DNA of 64,000 bases, from the NCBI RefSeq assembly GCF_901709675.1, contig NC_051094.1, positions 8,178,501 to 8,242,500 on the forward strand, given 5' to 3'. The DNA is from Syngnathus acus. Its lineage: Eukaryota; Chordata; Actinopteri; Syngnathiformes; Syngnathidae. Below are positions 1 through 11,697 of this stretch, in pieces; the stretch's first letter is position 1, and each line of letters begins with the position of its first letter. The notes below the pieces were generated by a model, which worked only from the letters and a program-made list of their open reading frames with translations, was not told the DNA's origin and made no database searches. The position numbers and the translations under genes are program-made.

Positions 1-216
1 GGTCGTCACCTAATACAACGCTAACGGGGTTCTATTTAGCACTGGGGCGTGAAATACAAACGGGAAGCGGCTTGTTTTGGACGATGTGCAAAAAAGTACT
101 ACAAATCCCTGCAGTTTGCGTTTGCTGATGACGTCATATTATTGCGCCCGGGCTGCAGTTCCCGTGAAATATTTCTCCTTTCAGCCAAAGCTGCATGGCT
201 ATTACAATATAATAAG
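1..216 (+). promoter_or_regulatory. naa35: Putative naa35 promoter and noncoding first exon
   Basis: The start of the window is GC-richer than what follows and holds a full cAMP-response palindrome TGACGTCA at 129-136. A good splice donor (AATAAG/GTATGT) follows position 216. The first coding exon of naa35 has its acceptor just before 938, so a noncoding 5' exon ending at 216 is the simplest model. The transcription start cannot be read from sequence and may lie outside the window. The stretch 217-937 would then be intron 1; I see nothing else in it. Confidence 0.45.
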
Positions 217-945
217 GTATGTCTCTCTTTTCAGTCAAAGCACCACAAGTTTATTAGTATCATCATTCGTTGGACGCTGAAAAGTTTAAACAGTAAATAT
301 GTCAAGTTAGCTTTGGCTAGTGCTTTTTAGCATTAGTCTCTTGCTAGCTCTGCATCGTTGTTATTTTAAAACCTTGTCTGTTTTCATATTGTCCCTGTCC
401 CTCGAGTCATTTAGTTTGCATTAACGAAAAGGTGGAGTGTGCGCGCATCTGTTTCCTTCCCCCAGTTGCTTGTTGTTGCTGTAGGTTATCTACTGAATGT
501 CATGTTATTGTGAACTGGCACTATTTGTTTATGTAGTTGGAAAATGGAATACAATGCACGAATGTTCTAGATTACAATACGTGTCTAAAGTAGTAGAATC
601 CTCTGGTGAAATGATCTTCTGTATCTCACTTATAATAATTGACTGTTTCTGTTATCTGATTCCAATTAGACATGTCTTTAAAGTCTGCTCTAGTCGTTTT
701 GCTGTAGCTGTAATTGTTATCGTAATACACTGGGACAGGGTTTAGTCATCTAAACGTATAAGTGTGATGAGTGTTCTCCCCTTTTTCATTTAACAAGCAA
801 GTACTTTGTGCAGCCAAGCGTGCAATTGACACCATTTTCGGCTAGCATGAACTGCTTCTCTCCGTGTGATGCTAGAGTTGCATATAGATGTGATTATGAA
901 ATGTGTCTAGTTTGGCCCACTCTGTGTGTATATTTAGTTGTCACC

Positions 946-3900
946 ATGGTGATGAAGTCTTCGGTGGAGGAGGATGATGCCGGCTGGGGTCTGGGCATCC
1001 CGGATAAGATGAAGAACAATGCCAACTGGGTGGACATCACCCATGATTTCAAGAGTTCCTGTAAAGGTACGTAATAATGAACATACAATGTGTTGTCCAC
1101 TCTTTACATTTACTTTTATTTTACATATGCAGAATTATGCCTTGGGGAGCTGCTTCATGACAAGCTGTGAGTATGGAAAGAACCGGAATCGTCAAGTAGC
1201 GTATATGCAAATGAATTCAAAGCAAAAAATATATATATTTTCAAACGGTGGCAGGTTCGGCTTGTTTGAGGCCATGTCGGCCATCGAGATGATGGATCCC
1301 AAAATGGATGCCGGGATGATCGGGAACCAAGTCAACAGGAAAGTGCTCAACTTTGAGCAGGCCATTAAGGTATGCCGCTGCTCTCATCGGACACAATGCA
1401 CAAGTCATTTTATTAGGCTCTACATAGAGCAAAGTTTTTCCTACGATGGGCTTATTTAAAACCTAAACTCAGACTTGAAACCCTAACACAGGCCTTTTGA
1501 AAATCTAACCGAAGCTTGATGTCATAATAATAGGAACACACCATCAAGGTGAAAGATTTGAGCCTTCCAGAACTCATCGGAATCATGGACACGTGCTTCT
1601 GCTGTTTGGTGAGTCTCCCCGCTAAAAATTCAATCCCGCGAACGTGAGTGGGTTTGTCATGTGCTTACTCCGAACCGCGTGTAGATCACATGGCTGGAGG
1701 GCCACTCCCTGGCTCAGACGGTGTTCACCTGCTTGTACGTCCACAACCCGGACCTTATCGAGGAGCCCGCCCTCAAGGCCTTCGCGCTTGGCATCTTGAA
1801 AATTTGTGACATCGCACGGGAGAAAGTCAACAAAGCGGCCGTGTTTGAGGAGGTGGGCAGCGGGGTAACATCTTGATGGATGTGTGAGTATTCAAACCTG
1901 GGGCTGACGTAGGCTGTACGTTTTTATGCAGGAGGACTTCCAGGCCATGACGTACGGCTTCAGGATGGCCAACAATGTCACAGACCTGCGGGTCACAGGT
2001 ACATTTTTCTTACTATGTTGTCTCAAAAAAAAAAAAAAAAAGTTAAACAAGAGCAAATATAAGGAATGTCACCTTACTGTCTTCCAGGCATGCTGAAAGA
2101 TGTGGAGGATGAGTTGCAGAGGAAAGTCAAGGTAATCTATTTATCAAGTTTGATGTTTGACTCGGTGGTTTATATTTTTGTTTGTGTGTGCACGCGTCCG
2201 TCCCTCTTTCAGAGCACACGCAGTCGTCAGGGCGAACAACGAAACCCAGAGGTGGAGCTGGAGGTGAGTGATTGTCTTTCAGATACGTTACGAGGAATTC
2301 ATCCCTACTTTTATCGTCTCGTAGAAGATAATCTTCTTCCTTTTCCTGCACCGACAGCAAATATTTGGTGTGACTCATGAAAATAACTTCCCGTTTCCGA
2401 TTTGTCACTTATGTGCTCGGGTATAGTTGCTGTCGCTGACTTGCATTCCTCCGCCATCCTTTTTCTTCCTGGCTATTCTTCATACTGACACGCCGCTCCC
2501 GTTCCCTAAATTGCCATTCCTGTTTGTTATTTCCAGCACCAGCAATACTTGGCACTGTTCAACCGTATCAAGTTCACGCGCCTTCTCCTAACTGCACTCA
2601 TCGCCTTCACCAAGAAAGAGGTAACTTGAACAAGTTCCACTTCAGTGACAGGCACGGAAGTGAGCAAGGCTTCTTTGTGTTGTGTAACAGACCAGCTCGG
2701 TGGGGGAGGCCCAGAAGCTTGTTGCCCAGGCAGCTGACCTCCTGTCAGCCATTCGTTCCAGTGTGCAGCATGGCATCCAGTCACAGAACGACACCACCAA
2801 AGGAGGTTAACAAAAACACACACATGCACAAGCTCACGCGTGTGTTTTTGAAAAGAGCAACTTATTGATTGATTTAAATGACAGATCACCCCATCATGAT
2901 GGGCTTTGAACCACTGGTCAACCAGCGCCTGCTGCCACCCACCTTCCCCCGCTACGCCAAGATCATCAAGAGGGAGGACATGGTAGCCTATTTCGGCAAG
3001 CTCATCGAGCGCATCAAGACCGTCTGTGACGTCATCAACACCACAAACCTGCACGGCATTCTGGTAACAAAAGCAGAAAGGACTAAAAGAGTTCATGTTA
3101 GACAGTGAAAACAATGTCTTTTTATATCGTGTGTCTTGTTTAATGTTTGTTCCTCTGAACAGGACTTCTTCTGTGAGTTCAGTGAGCAGTCTCCTTGCGT
3201 GCTGTCCAGATCTCTACTTCAGGTAGGCTCAAGCCCGTTCTGCTCGGTAACGCACTGATGACAACAAATATCCTTATTGTGGTCCATCTAGACGACTTTC
3301 TTGATTGACAACAAGAAAGTGTTTGGCACACATTTGATGCAGGACATGATCAAAGATGCCCTTCGATACTTTGTCAGTCCACCTGTCCTCTCATACAAGT
3401 AAGTCTGCTATTATCTTTCTCCACATAAATCGGGGCCATCACTACATCCAGCAGTGCATCTGCTTCTTCTTCCTTTTGATATGCTGAGTTAAATTGACGT
3501 GCATGGTTTTAGAATGTGGGAGCAAAAAAAAAACCCCACAAAAGCACAAGGGACTAAATGCCATACATATTCAAACCCAGAACTTATGGCTGTTCCACCA
3601 GGAGAAATCGTCAAAATCCGTGTGTGTATCTTGTGTGCGCAGGTGCTGTCTGTTCAACAACCACCAGGCCAAAGACTACATTGACTCCTTCGTCACACAC
3701 TGTTCGAGGGTATCTCACCTGTCTTTTGCGCTTCTGACCTTCATTGACGTAACTTTCATCCTTTTATCTTCTCGTTGATTTTGTCAGCCGTTCTGCAGCC
3801 TGGTCCAGATCCATGGACACAACCGAGCTCGGCAGCGGGACAAGCTGGGTCACATTTTGGAAGAGTTTGCTACCTTGCAGGATGAGGTGACATTTAATTC

Positions 3901-5486
3901 ACAATAGCACACAGTACACAAACAGAATCTAAGAAGCACGGTAGTCACGTCTCCGTCCCCCTGGCAGGCAGAAAAGGTTGACGCGGCCCTGCACAGCCTG
4001 TTGGTCAAGTACGAGCCCCAGCGGCAGCACCTGGCCTTCCTGGGTACCTGGATACTCTATCACAACCTGAGGATTATGATCCAGTACCTGCTCAGCGGCT
4101 TTGAGCTGGAGCTCTACAGCATGCACGAGTACTACTACATCTACTGGTACGCCGCTCAGTCTCGTAGCCACGATAGCTGTGCTAAAGCTAAGCGACTAAC
4201 AGCGAGTCACTGTGCAGGTATCTGTCGGAATTCCTGTACGCGTGGCTGATGTCCACGTTGAGCAGAGCGGATGCGTCGCAGATAGCAGAGGAGAGGATCC
4301 TGGAAGAGCAGGTGAAGGGACGCAGCAGCAAAAAGAGCAAGAAGAAAAAGAAAGGTACGCAGGATGTAATCAGTGAGACGACAACACCACCACGCATGTG
4401 CGCAATCATGAATCCATCTTACACAAATCAAACTTGAGTTCTGTTATTTGTAACTGCGGTTGAAAAGGGAAAAAAAAACGAAGTGCCTGAAATGAGAAGT
4501 CCTGACCTCAGTAAACGTGTCACCGTTTGTGTGCAGTCCGCCCCTTGAGCAAAGAGATCACCATGAGTCAAGCCTACCAGAACATGTGTGCCGGAATGTA
4601 CAAGGTACAACAGCGCCAGGCTTCTCTAGACTCCACTAAGTATGTCAGTAAGTAACCCTTGTCCGCCGTGTGGTCAGACAATGGTGGCACTGGACATGGA
4701 CGGCAAGGTGCGCAAACTTCAATTCGAGCTGGACAGCGAGCAGGTTCGCTACGAGCACCGCTTCGCACCCTTCAACAGCGTCGTCACCCCCCCGCCTGTA
4801 CACTACATACAGTTCAAGGTGGGTGTTTTTTCTTTCAGGCCCTCTTTTCTCATGATGTGATTGGGAAAAGTTCAGTGAGCATTTAATGATGGAACTCCCA
4901 CCACCCAACAGGAAATGTCTGACCTGAAGAAGTACAACCCTGCCCCGGGCTCTGCCGACCTCTACCTGGCTGCCAGCAAACACTTCCAACAGGCCAAGTT
5001 AATCCTGGAAAACGTTCCCAGCCCAGACTCAGAGGTCTTTACTTTCATTGACTTTAATTTGCGAGTTGAAGTTCTTAATCGATCTGTACTGTATCAAGAC
5101 ACGCAGTAATAACATCATTCAATACAATTTAAAGAATGAAACCATTTTTGCAATGTTTGTTTCCTGTAATTCAATGGATGGTGTGCTTCTTCTGCTGTGT
5201 GCATTTCTACATACTTATAATACATGTAGATTTGATGATGAAACACATGCATAGTCATTTGTGTTGTGTGACTGCAGGTGAATGGTATCCTGAGAGTGGC
5301 CAAGCCCAACTTTGTGGTGACCAAACTCCTGGCTGGAGGACACAAGAAGGAGACCATGGTATGGATAACTTCCATTCTTATTATAACAACTATAATCACT
5401 GAAATCTTATTGACTTTCCTCGCTAGGTGTTGCCTGAATTTGACTTCACGTCTCACAAGTACTTCCCTGTGGTAAAGATCATGTGA
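946..5486 (+). CDS. naa35: NAA35, auxiliary (Mak10) subunit of NatC N-terminal acetyltransferase
   Basis: NAA35 anchors the catalytic subunit NAA30, with NAA38, at the ribosome; NatC acetylates nascent proteins starting Met-Leu/Ile/Phe/Trp. Twenty-two exons join in frame to 724 aa (human about 725): 946-1066, 1133-1166, 1255-1369, 1534-1608, 1685-1852, 1932-1998, 2088-2131, 2213-2263, 2537-2620, 2691-2805, 2885-3063, 3163-3222, 3292-3398, 3643-3709, 3788-3886, 3968-4146, 4218-4354, 4537-4604, 4678-4818, 4912-5034, 5278-5358, 5427-5486. The start [11 protein letters not shown] has a strong Kozak context (CACCATGG) and matches the mammalian N-terminus. Family hallmarks are [16 protein letters not shown] near residue 60, [39 protein letters not shown], a Lys-rich segment KSKKKKK encoded in exon 17, and the C-terminal HKYFPVVK. 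Introns are 66-740 bp. The donor after exon 20 is weak (GTCTTT). The gene converges on golm1. Identification is secure. Confidence 0.97.
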
Positions 5487-5745
5487 TGCAACAGATCCAA
5501 TCAGCTGCTGTGCTTCTGATCCACTCATTGCAACTGTGTGCGTGTGCGCATGTGTGTAAAACTCTAAATTGTACATGTATGTTTGTATGGCCAGTCTGTG
5601 TTGAAATGTGTGACCTGTGGCAGCTTTGTCTATCACGACTGCTGCCCACCCATCTAAGTCTCAATCAGAGGGATGGAAAATGAAAAAGCTTTCCTGTTCA
5701 GCCCTCCAGTAAAAATTCCACCAGCCGCCACTGGTTAAAACTTGT

Positions 5746-5751
5746 AATAAA
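5746..5751 (+). terminator. naa35: naa35 polyadenylation signal
   Basis: A canonical AATAAA lies 260 bp after the naa35 stop codon and is followed by a GT-rich stretch (AAGTGTTGTT). It is the first AATAAA downstream and gives a short 3'UTR. From here to about 6110 the sequence is AT-rich with no recognisable feature. Confidence 0.7.
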
Positions 5752-6164
5752 AGTGTTGTTATCAAAGGTGAGTAATCTCCATTCTATTTCATCACAATTA
5801 CTCAGAAATCAATTGACCAGTTATAATTATGTCTAGCTCTTGAAGTTTAACTGATTTGATTAGATCTCAAATGTATTTAAATGATCATTTTTAGTTTTCA
5901 CTGATTGGGAATGATCAGTCTGCCATTATCAAATTTATATTAGTTATAATAAACATACATTTAATTAAAAAAAAAGAGATTACTTGAGGGTTCAATCTAA
6001 AAAAAACAAAATACTTACCTGTAATTTCTTTGTTTTATACATACAAGCTTGTGTAAATTATTTTTCCCTAAAATCTAAAACGACTATCCGTAATCGTCTT
6101 TTACTTTTCATTTTATTCTCACAAGGAGTAACGGTAAACAATAAATCCTCTGATCAACACTGCT

Positions 6165-6170
6165 TTTATT
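6165..6170 (-). terminator. golm1: Candidate golm1 polyadenylation signal
   Basis: TTTATT on the plus strand reads AATAAA on the minus strand, about 490 bp after the golm1 stop. A second copy sits at 6112-6117. Either could end the transcript; the choice is inference from position only. Confidence 0.4.
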
Positions 6171-6571
6171 GTATGATTTTGTTCAGCAAGAAATTTGTTC
6201 AGCAGGTCAAAAATATATTTACACATAAAAAAAAATCTCTCAAATACATACTTAAAATCAAAGTGATCTGACTGCTAGTGCAGATAAGATTTGAGTTCAT
6301 TCTTCAATGGTTCCGGTCTATTAGATTGTTCAGAACAACTAACTAACTTCATTCGGTGGAAATATTTGGTGGATGAGTGAGCACATCTGACCTGCAAGCT
6401 CAGATATGACCCATAAAAATGGCTAATAAAAACAAACTTTTTGTTGGAATGTTTTGGACCAATTAAACGGCAGCCAAGAAGCCTGCAATTCGTTACATGT
6501 CCACTTGGTGTGTTATCCAACAAAGAAAACAGACGGTGTAGTCTACTTACTTACTGTATGTAGATCTACTA

Positions 6572-6573
<2 letters not shown>

Positions 6574-6654
<81 letters not shown>
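6574..6654. repeat. (GT/CA)n microsatellite in golm1 3'UTR
   Basis: About 40 uninterrupted GT dinucleotides on the plus strand, so a (CA)40 tract in the golm1 mRNA. The repeat begins only eight bases after the golm1 stop codon. CA repeats in 3'UTRs are known binding sites for hnRNP L-type proteins. Length is probably polymorphic. Confidence 0.97.
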
Positions 6655-6658
<4 letters not shown>

Positions 6659-6661
6659 CCC

Positions 6662-9600
6662 TTAATTCTGAGCCAGTTCAGCTTGCTTGTCTGTCTCAAA
6701 CTCTCCCTCGTTGTCATCGTCGCCATTGTAGTCAGCCAGCTCATCTTCCATCACTTTATCTGGGGGGGGACACAAAAACGCCATAGAAAAAGAATCACAA
6801 GAAACACACAAAGCAAGCTCAAGAAAAAGAAACAACTTCAACACCATGGCACGATGATTTAAAGTTTAAACACGGAAAACACACATACCTATAGCTGCAT
6901 CCCGTTTAGGTTGCTGTTTGTCCAGTCTTCCTCCCAGCGCCTGCTTGTCATCATGGTCATAATTCTCCCCATTTAGTTCCTCCTCCGTGGCGATCATGTC
7001 CACTTTCCCCCGTCCATTCAGCACTTGGTCCATTCCCATGTTGACTGTTTTAAGACATCAAGACATGTCACGGCAGAGATTCCCAGCACAGAAGCTAAAA
7101 CATCATTGTGAAGGTCATCTCGCATGTTTAGATGTAGGTCCCAACGTTGACCAATAGATGTCGCTATTGCGCTGGGTCAGACACCTATTTTTAATGGTCT
7201 TATTTCACAGGCGTGTCAAAAGCACACATTATAATCAGCAGCAGCTAAATCTCATTTCTTTATTTGCGACTTTCTCTGCCCTCACACCTCTTTCCTAGTC
7301 AGCTTCTCCCACCATAAATGCCAAAGAGGAATCAAGTAGAAAAACCGATGAATGAGGAGGATAAAAATGGTAGAACTGAGAGGTTTGTTTATCTATGTCA
7401 TCATTTTGTGGGGGTGGCAAGTAGAGATGATGTCTCATTATTGACGTGCGCCACAATCCATCGTCCACTACATATACAGTATGCAGTTGTTAACAAACAC
7501 AAAGTCCACTCGGTGTCTCTCACCTTGTGTCTGGGCGGCAGCCCCGTCTACTCGTGTCTGGTTACGTGTCAAAGAGGATTTCCTGGTCTGTGCTAGCAGG
7601 TCCACATCAGTTATTTTTATGGCCTCTTTAGTTCCATCCTCCATGCCCACTGCAGCACCTGGAAAAAAAGTCCTTTATTTTTATTTCAATTGAACATTAA
7701 TTAGACAATGTGATTTATGTAAAGTGAGAAGTGGATGCAAGGGCTGCAACTAACAATCCTAAGAATCAATTTTTTAAATTTATTTTCAAAGATTTTTTTT
7801 TATATTTTATCTATTTAAATTCAAGACCTCATATTGACAGTGTGACAAACTAATTGATTACCTAAATAGTCGATTAGTATGATAATCAATGAGTTGTTGA
7901 TAAAAGGTACCATATTATGAATGTGCTTTACCTTTTTCTTGAAATATCTTGTTAGCGTACGAAGAGAGAAGCACGCTGGCTTTTGTCATCGTGAGGTTGG
8001 AGGAGTGGCTCAAGTCAGACGAGCCCTTCAGGGACACGTTCGCCGCGGCGGCTTCTACTTTGGCACCATACTTTTCCGCCTTCGTATCCTGCTGACGGTT
8101 TACCAGTCATGTGACGTGATTTCTCTCAAACAGCGGGCCTTTCGAACGTTGGTTAGTTACCTGGGTGACGTCTGAGAGGTCGAGCTTGGCCATCTTCTTC
8201 TCCGCTTCCAGTTTGGCGGCGGCCACTCGCTCGTCACACAGTTCCTTCTGGGTGAGGATCTGTGAGTTACAGTGTGTCCTACACACAAATAAGCACGTTA
8301 ACATTGACCATAGCATGTCATTCCTAAGTATGTGTTTGCGTTTGGTTGTTCACTGTTGAATAAACAAAAGCTGAAGCCCTTTAATACTCAGTCGTGCCAC
8401 CTGAATGTTAATTTTCCTCACTTCAAATTGTCCAAAGGTGTGGTAGGTCACAGTTCAAACAAGATTGGCTTAAAGGCGTTTCTTACATGTCATACGTGAG
8501 TTTGTCGTTGAGGGTTTTGACATTGCTCTGGCAAGCCTGCAGCTCCTTCTGAAGCTTCCCCAGGTCATCGTTCATTTGAATTAGCTGGCCTGCCAACACA
8601 AAGGAGGTCAAGTTAAAAATAAAGTGTTTTCAATACACAACAAAATGGATACAAAGACAAGCTCCATCTATTAAGAATGATGACAAACTTGCTTGGCATG
8701 GCCAATTGTCGCAAGGCAGAATTCGGAAATATGGCGGAGGAAGTACGGGGGCAGTTGCCACAAACAAGAAGTCAGAAAAGAAAATGAAGCTGAATGCAGA
8801 ACTAGGATTATGCGGCAGCCGTGTACACATTAATTTTGCTAATGAACCCGCTACTCTGAGTCGGTATTCAATATAAGTAAGCAGTCATCTCGGATTAGGC
8901 ACATGAACACTTCGCGGCTGGCACAACACATTGACGGTCGTGACACCAATGCTGTAATGGTATGTTTATTTACGGAACTGCAGGTGGCCTTTATTAGTAC
9001 AAAAACAAATATGGATGTTAGCAGTATATTACAAATTGATGTCAAGTCTATTTAAAATGCCCTTAATCACAGAAATGTCTCAAGGGGCTTCACATGCACA
9101 TTTGTTTTTTTCACCACTATTAGATAGAAGAAAATGGCTACCTTTAAGTTCTTGTAATATTTTGGTACTGGTGGAAATGTTCTGCTGCAGTGTTACCTGC
9201 AGAAAAAAGTAACACAAAGTGAGTTTAGCATGGTAATGAACTTGGTGATTAGATTTATGTTGGACCTTCTCCTGGCTGCAGGTATTCTGGAGACCCTCCA
9301 GCTGTTTCTTATAGCGATTCTCAATGAGGTCAATCTCATCCTTCTGCCTGTCGATCTCCTTCTGGAACTCGTATTTCTTCACTTCGTCAGCGCCGCGCTC
9401 TACCGCCCCGCGACGCACTTTACTCTCCAGTTCGTATAGCTTTGTCTGTCGCCAAGACACACGGGGAGGCATTCAGATGATGGTGTCACACAAACCTCCA
9501 CCGAGGCTTTGAACATTTAAATCAGGATGATGGAAATCGCTGCTCCGAACTCAAACCAAATTTAACTGTACATTTTGTATAAACTTGCATGTAATTTGAT

Positions 9601-9898
9601 TAAGCAATATCACACAAGAGGGCGAAATGTGCTTTAACATCACTCCTTCTCATGTGATTGTTTATTATTGCTACTAGCTAATAACTAAATGTTGGTTAAG
9701 ATTAGACGGAAAATTACGATCAAACGAACCTATACATGCTACGTGGACGATATAACGGAAAGAAGTTACCTGTAGCTCAAGGTTACGTGAGCTGGACACC
9801 CAGTAGTTGAAACCCAGAAGCAGGATGCAGGCAACCAGGGCACCGATCATTAAAGGCGGAGCCCTTCCTCCTCGCCGCCCGTTGACCAGACCACCCAT
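6662..9898 (-). CDS. golm1: GOLM1/GP73, type II Golgi membrane protein
   Basis: Golgi resident type II protein; the human form is shed after furin cleavage. Nine minus-strand exons join in frame to 377 aa (human about 401): 9770-9898, 9266-9445, 9142-9196, 8487-8589, 8161-8278, 7932-8091, 7524-7658, 6889-7044, 6662-6759. The N-terminus is a short basic cytosolic tail (NGRRGGR), a transmembrane anchor at residues 16-34 (PLMIGALVACILLLGFNYW), then a luminal coiled coil from about residue 44 to 200, and an acidic C-terminal part ending ETDKQAELAQN. The family-typical NGRR...GFNYW start and the ETDKQA motif near the end identify it. At the human furin site (RVRR, Arg55) this protein reads KVRR. 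The last 30 or so residues of the human protein are absent. The donor after exon 2 is weak (GTCCAA), and exon 6 could start at 8091 or 8088. GOLM2/CASC4 is the nearest alternative, but pairing with naa35 supports golm1. Confidence 0.93.
7737..7908. mobile_element. hAT-like MITE remnant in golm1 intron 6
   Basis: The stretch opens with AGGGCTGCAACTAACAAT and closes with AATCAATGAGTTGTTGA, with AGTCGATTAGTATGATAAT in between. This resembles the AGGGCTGCAACTAACGATTA family of fish miniature hAT elements, in which both ends carry the GGGCTGCAACTAA inverted repeat. The right terminal repeat is degraded. Family assignment is from memory of fish repeats and was not searched. Confidence 0.5.
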
Positions 9899-10439
9899 GA
9901 CTTGTCTTCAAACACACACAAGTGGGTGATTGACAATAATCAAGCGACACAACGAATCGATAATAATATTCACACAACCTGGAGACTAGACTAGAAAAGA
10001 ACTTTCAAGCGACGACCAGACAAGTCTGGAAAATCATGTCAAAGCGAAACCGTAAGCAGAGCTGCACTATAATGTTGGAGCGCATGTAAATTAATGGCAT
10101 TTATTTAGTGTTATTTTTTTTATATTGCTACATTTGAACTTTAAAAGGTTTAATGTTCAGTTTTCATGCTGCTAAGCAGTGCTAACAACAATCAACTACG
10201 GTTGTAGTTTGCGATGGAAATGGGCGTTGACGATGTAATGACACGCCAGCACTGGATAGCAGGACAGATGAGTCGACCTAAATCATAGCTTTGAATAAAC
10301 AAAGCTCACATACATCAAGCTAAAGCGCTGTATGATGCAGACAACGGCAGAATCTTTATCACGTCGTTAGCATTGCCTGATAACACATCCCACTGATCGT
10401 TAGCTAATGACTTTAAAATGGAAGTCAATAATATGTTTC

Positions 10440-10640
10440 CTTGAAATTAAATAAACTAACCTGCTATAAAGGCAGCTTAGACTCTAAGCTAACGCGCATT
10501 CAGCTATCGTTCCTTCTTCAGTTCTTCTCTCTTGACACGTTAGCTTGCTAAGAGGTTAGCATCATCTTACCCTGGTAAAGTCAAAGACAGGAGATGGATG
10601 CGTCGCCCAAATGATTCGACGCCTTATGATCTTATAGTGT
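10440..10640 (-). promoter_or_regulatory. golm1: golm1 noncoding 5' exons and promoter region
   Basis: The golm1 start exon is preceded by a plausible acceptor about 7 bases before the ATG (GTTTGAAG/ACAAGTC), so the 5'UTR must continue upstream. Two candidate minus-strand donors are present: CAGG/GTAAG with the exon ending at 10571, and GCAG/GTTAGT with the exon ending at 10461. These could be alternative first exons. CpG-containing sequence from about 10590 to 10680 would fit a promoter. From about 10680 to 11098 I see no gene, only AT-rich sequence and a T run. Confidence 0.4.
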
Positions 10641-11098
10641 CGCGGCGTTGCCCCGACTTACAGCAAAGGCACATTACGCAGTGTTGTAATTGACGTTTGA
10701 GTTAATGGCCAAACACGAAAGACAGCATACTTCTTTTGACGGTGTGTGCCCTGAGTTGACTGGGATCGCAGGTGCTGCGTTCCAGTGCTGTCGTAAAAAA
10801 TAAAGCGTGGCGATGACGTTTTTTAACGAGGAAAATATAAATATTTAACGGTTAAAATATTTGGAATATTGCACCAAACTGCTCACTTCTAACTGGTGGT
10901 GGCGTTTTTTGGACGCCAAGTACAATTGTCTATTTGTCACTAACACGAAACGGAGCAAACATTGTCAAATTGTAAATAAATAAATGACTGATGATAGCCA
11001 ATTTATATTTTATAATAATAAAGGATACTAAAGGCAGAATAACTCGTTGGTATTCATTTACTAGACGTTCACATTTACACCTAACATTGGCAGCAGCA

Positions 11099-11104
11099 TT
11101 TATT
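11099..11104 (-). terminator. lmbrd2: Candidate lmbrd2 polyadenylation signal
   Basis: TTTATT on the plus strand gives AATAAA on the minus strand about 600 bp past the lmbrd2 stop. No closer minus-strand AATAAA was seen. Intervening sequence is AT-rich 3'UTR-like. Confidence 0.4.
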
Positions 11105-11697
11105 TTCAACCTGTTGCTTCCTTGGTAATCCCTTTTTTTTTTTTTTTTTTTACGACGAATATGAATGAAGCATAACTTTCATGTTGCTGAGATAGCTTGT
11201 TTTCAGTTTTCACAAAATGTCTGCGGGTTGCATTTTTTACGACGGAAAATCACAAATTGTTAATCTTTTAAATCTCAAAAAAGAAAACTACAAAATGTTA
11301 CACTTGTATTCTTTAATAACTTATCAAATAAATCCAACATTAAAAAAAAAAAACATTTGTAGAAATACAAAACCCAACGCACATCATTAATGAATGTTCA
11401 CAGTTTCTAGAAGTGCATGAAGTGGGGAAAAAAAGCATCAGAAAAGATGACATTAATGCTCTTGGCAAATTTCCCATTTCCCAGACTCACACATGCAGTT
11501 TTCAGATTTTTCCTGAGTAATTTCATCAAGACCTTCTTAAAGAAAGGCTATTTTAAACAATGTTGGCATACTTTCTTCCCTTTTAGCCTTCTGGATATCA
11601 AATATAACAAAATAGTACTACCGTTCAACGATAATGTTGGACAACGGACAGTGTTGAACAAAGTGGTTGCCAATGGAGCAAACGTTTTGTTCGGTCA

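Noticed and set aside
2527-3114. 195-codon antisense open frame across naa35 exons 9-11
   Set aside because: It is the complement of three conserved naa35 exons and includes two introns; no splice sites or homology support it.
6454-6862. Cys-Val repeat open frames on the plus strand
   Set aside because: Translations of the (GT)n microsatellite.
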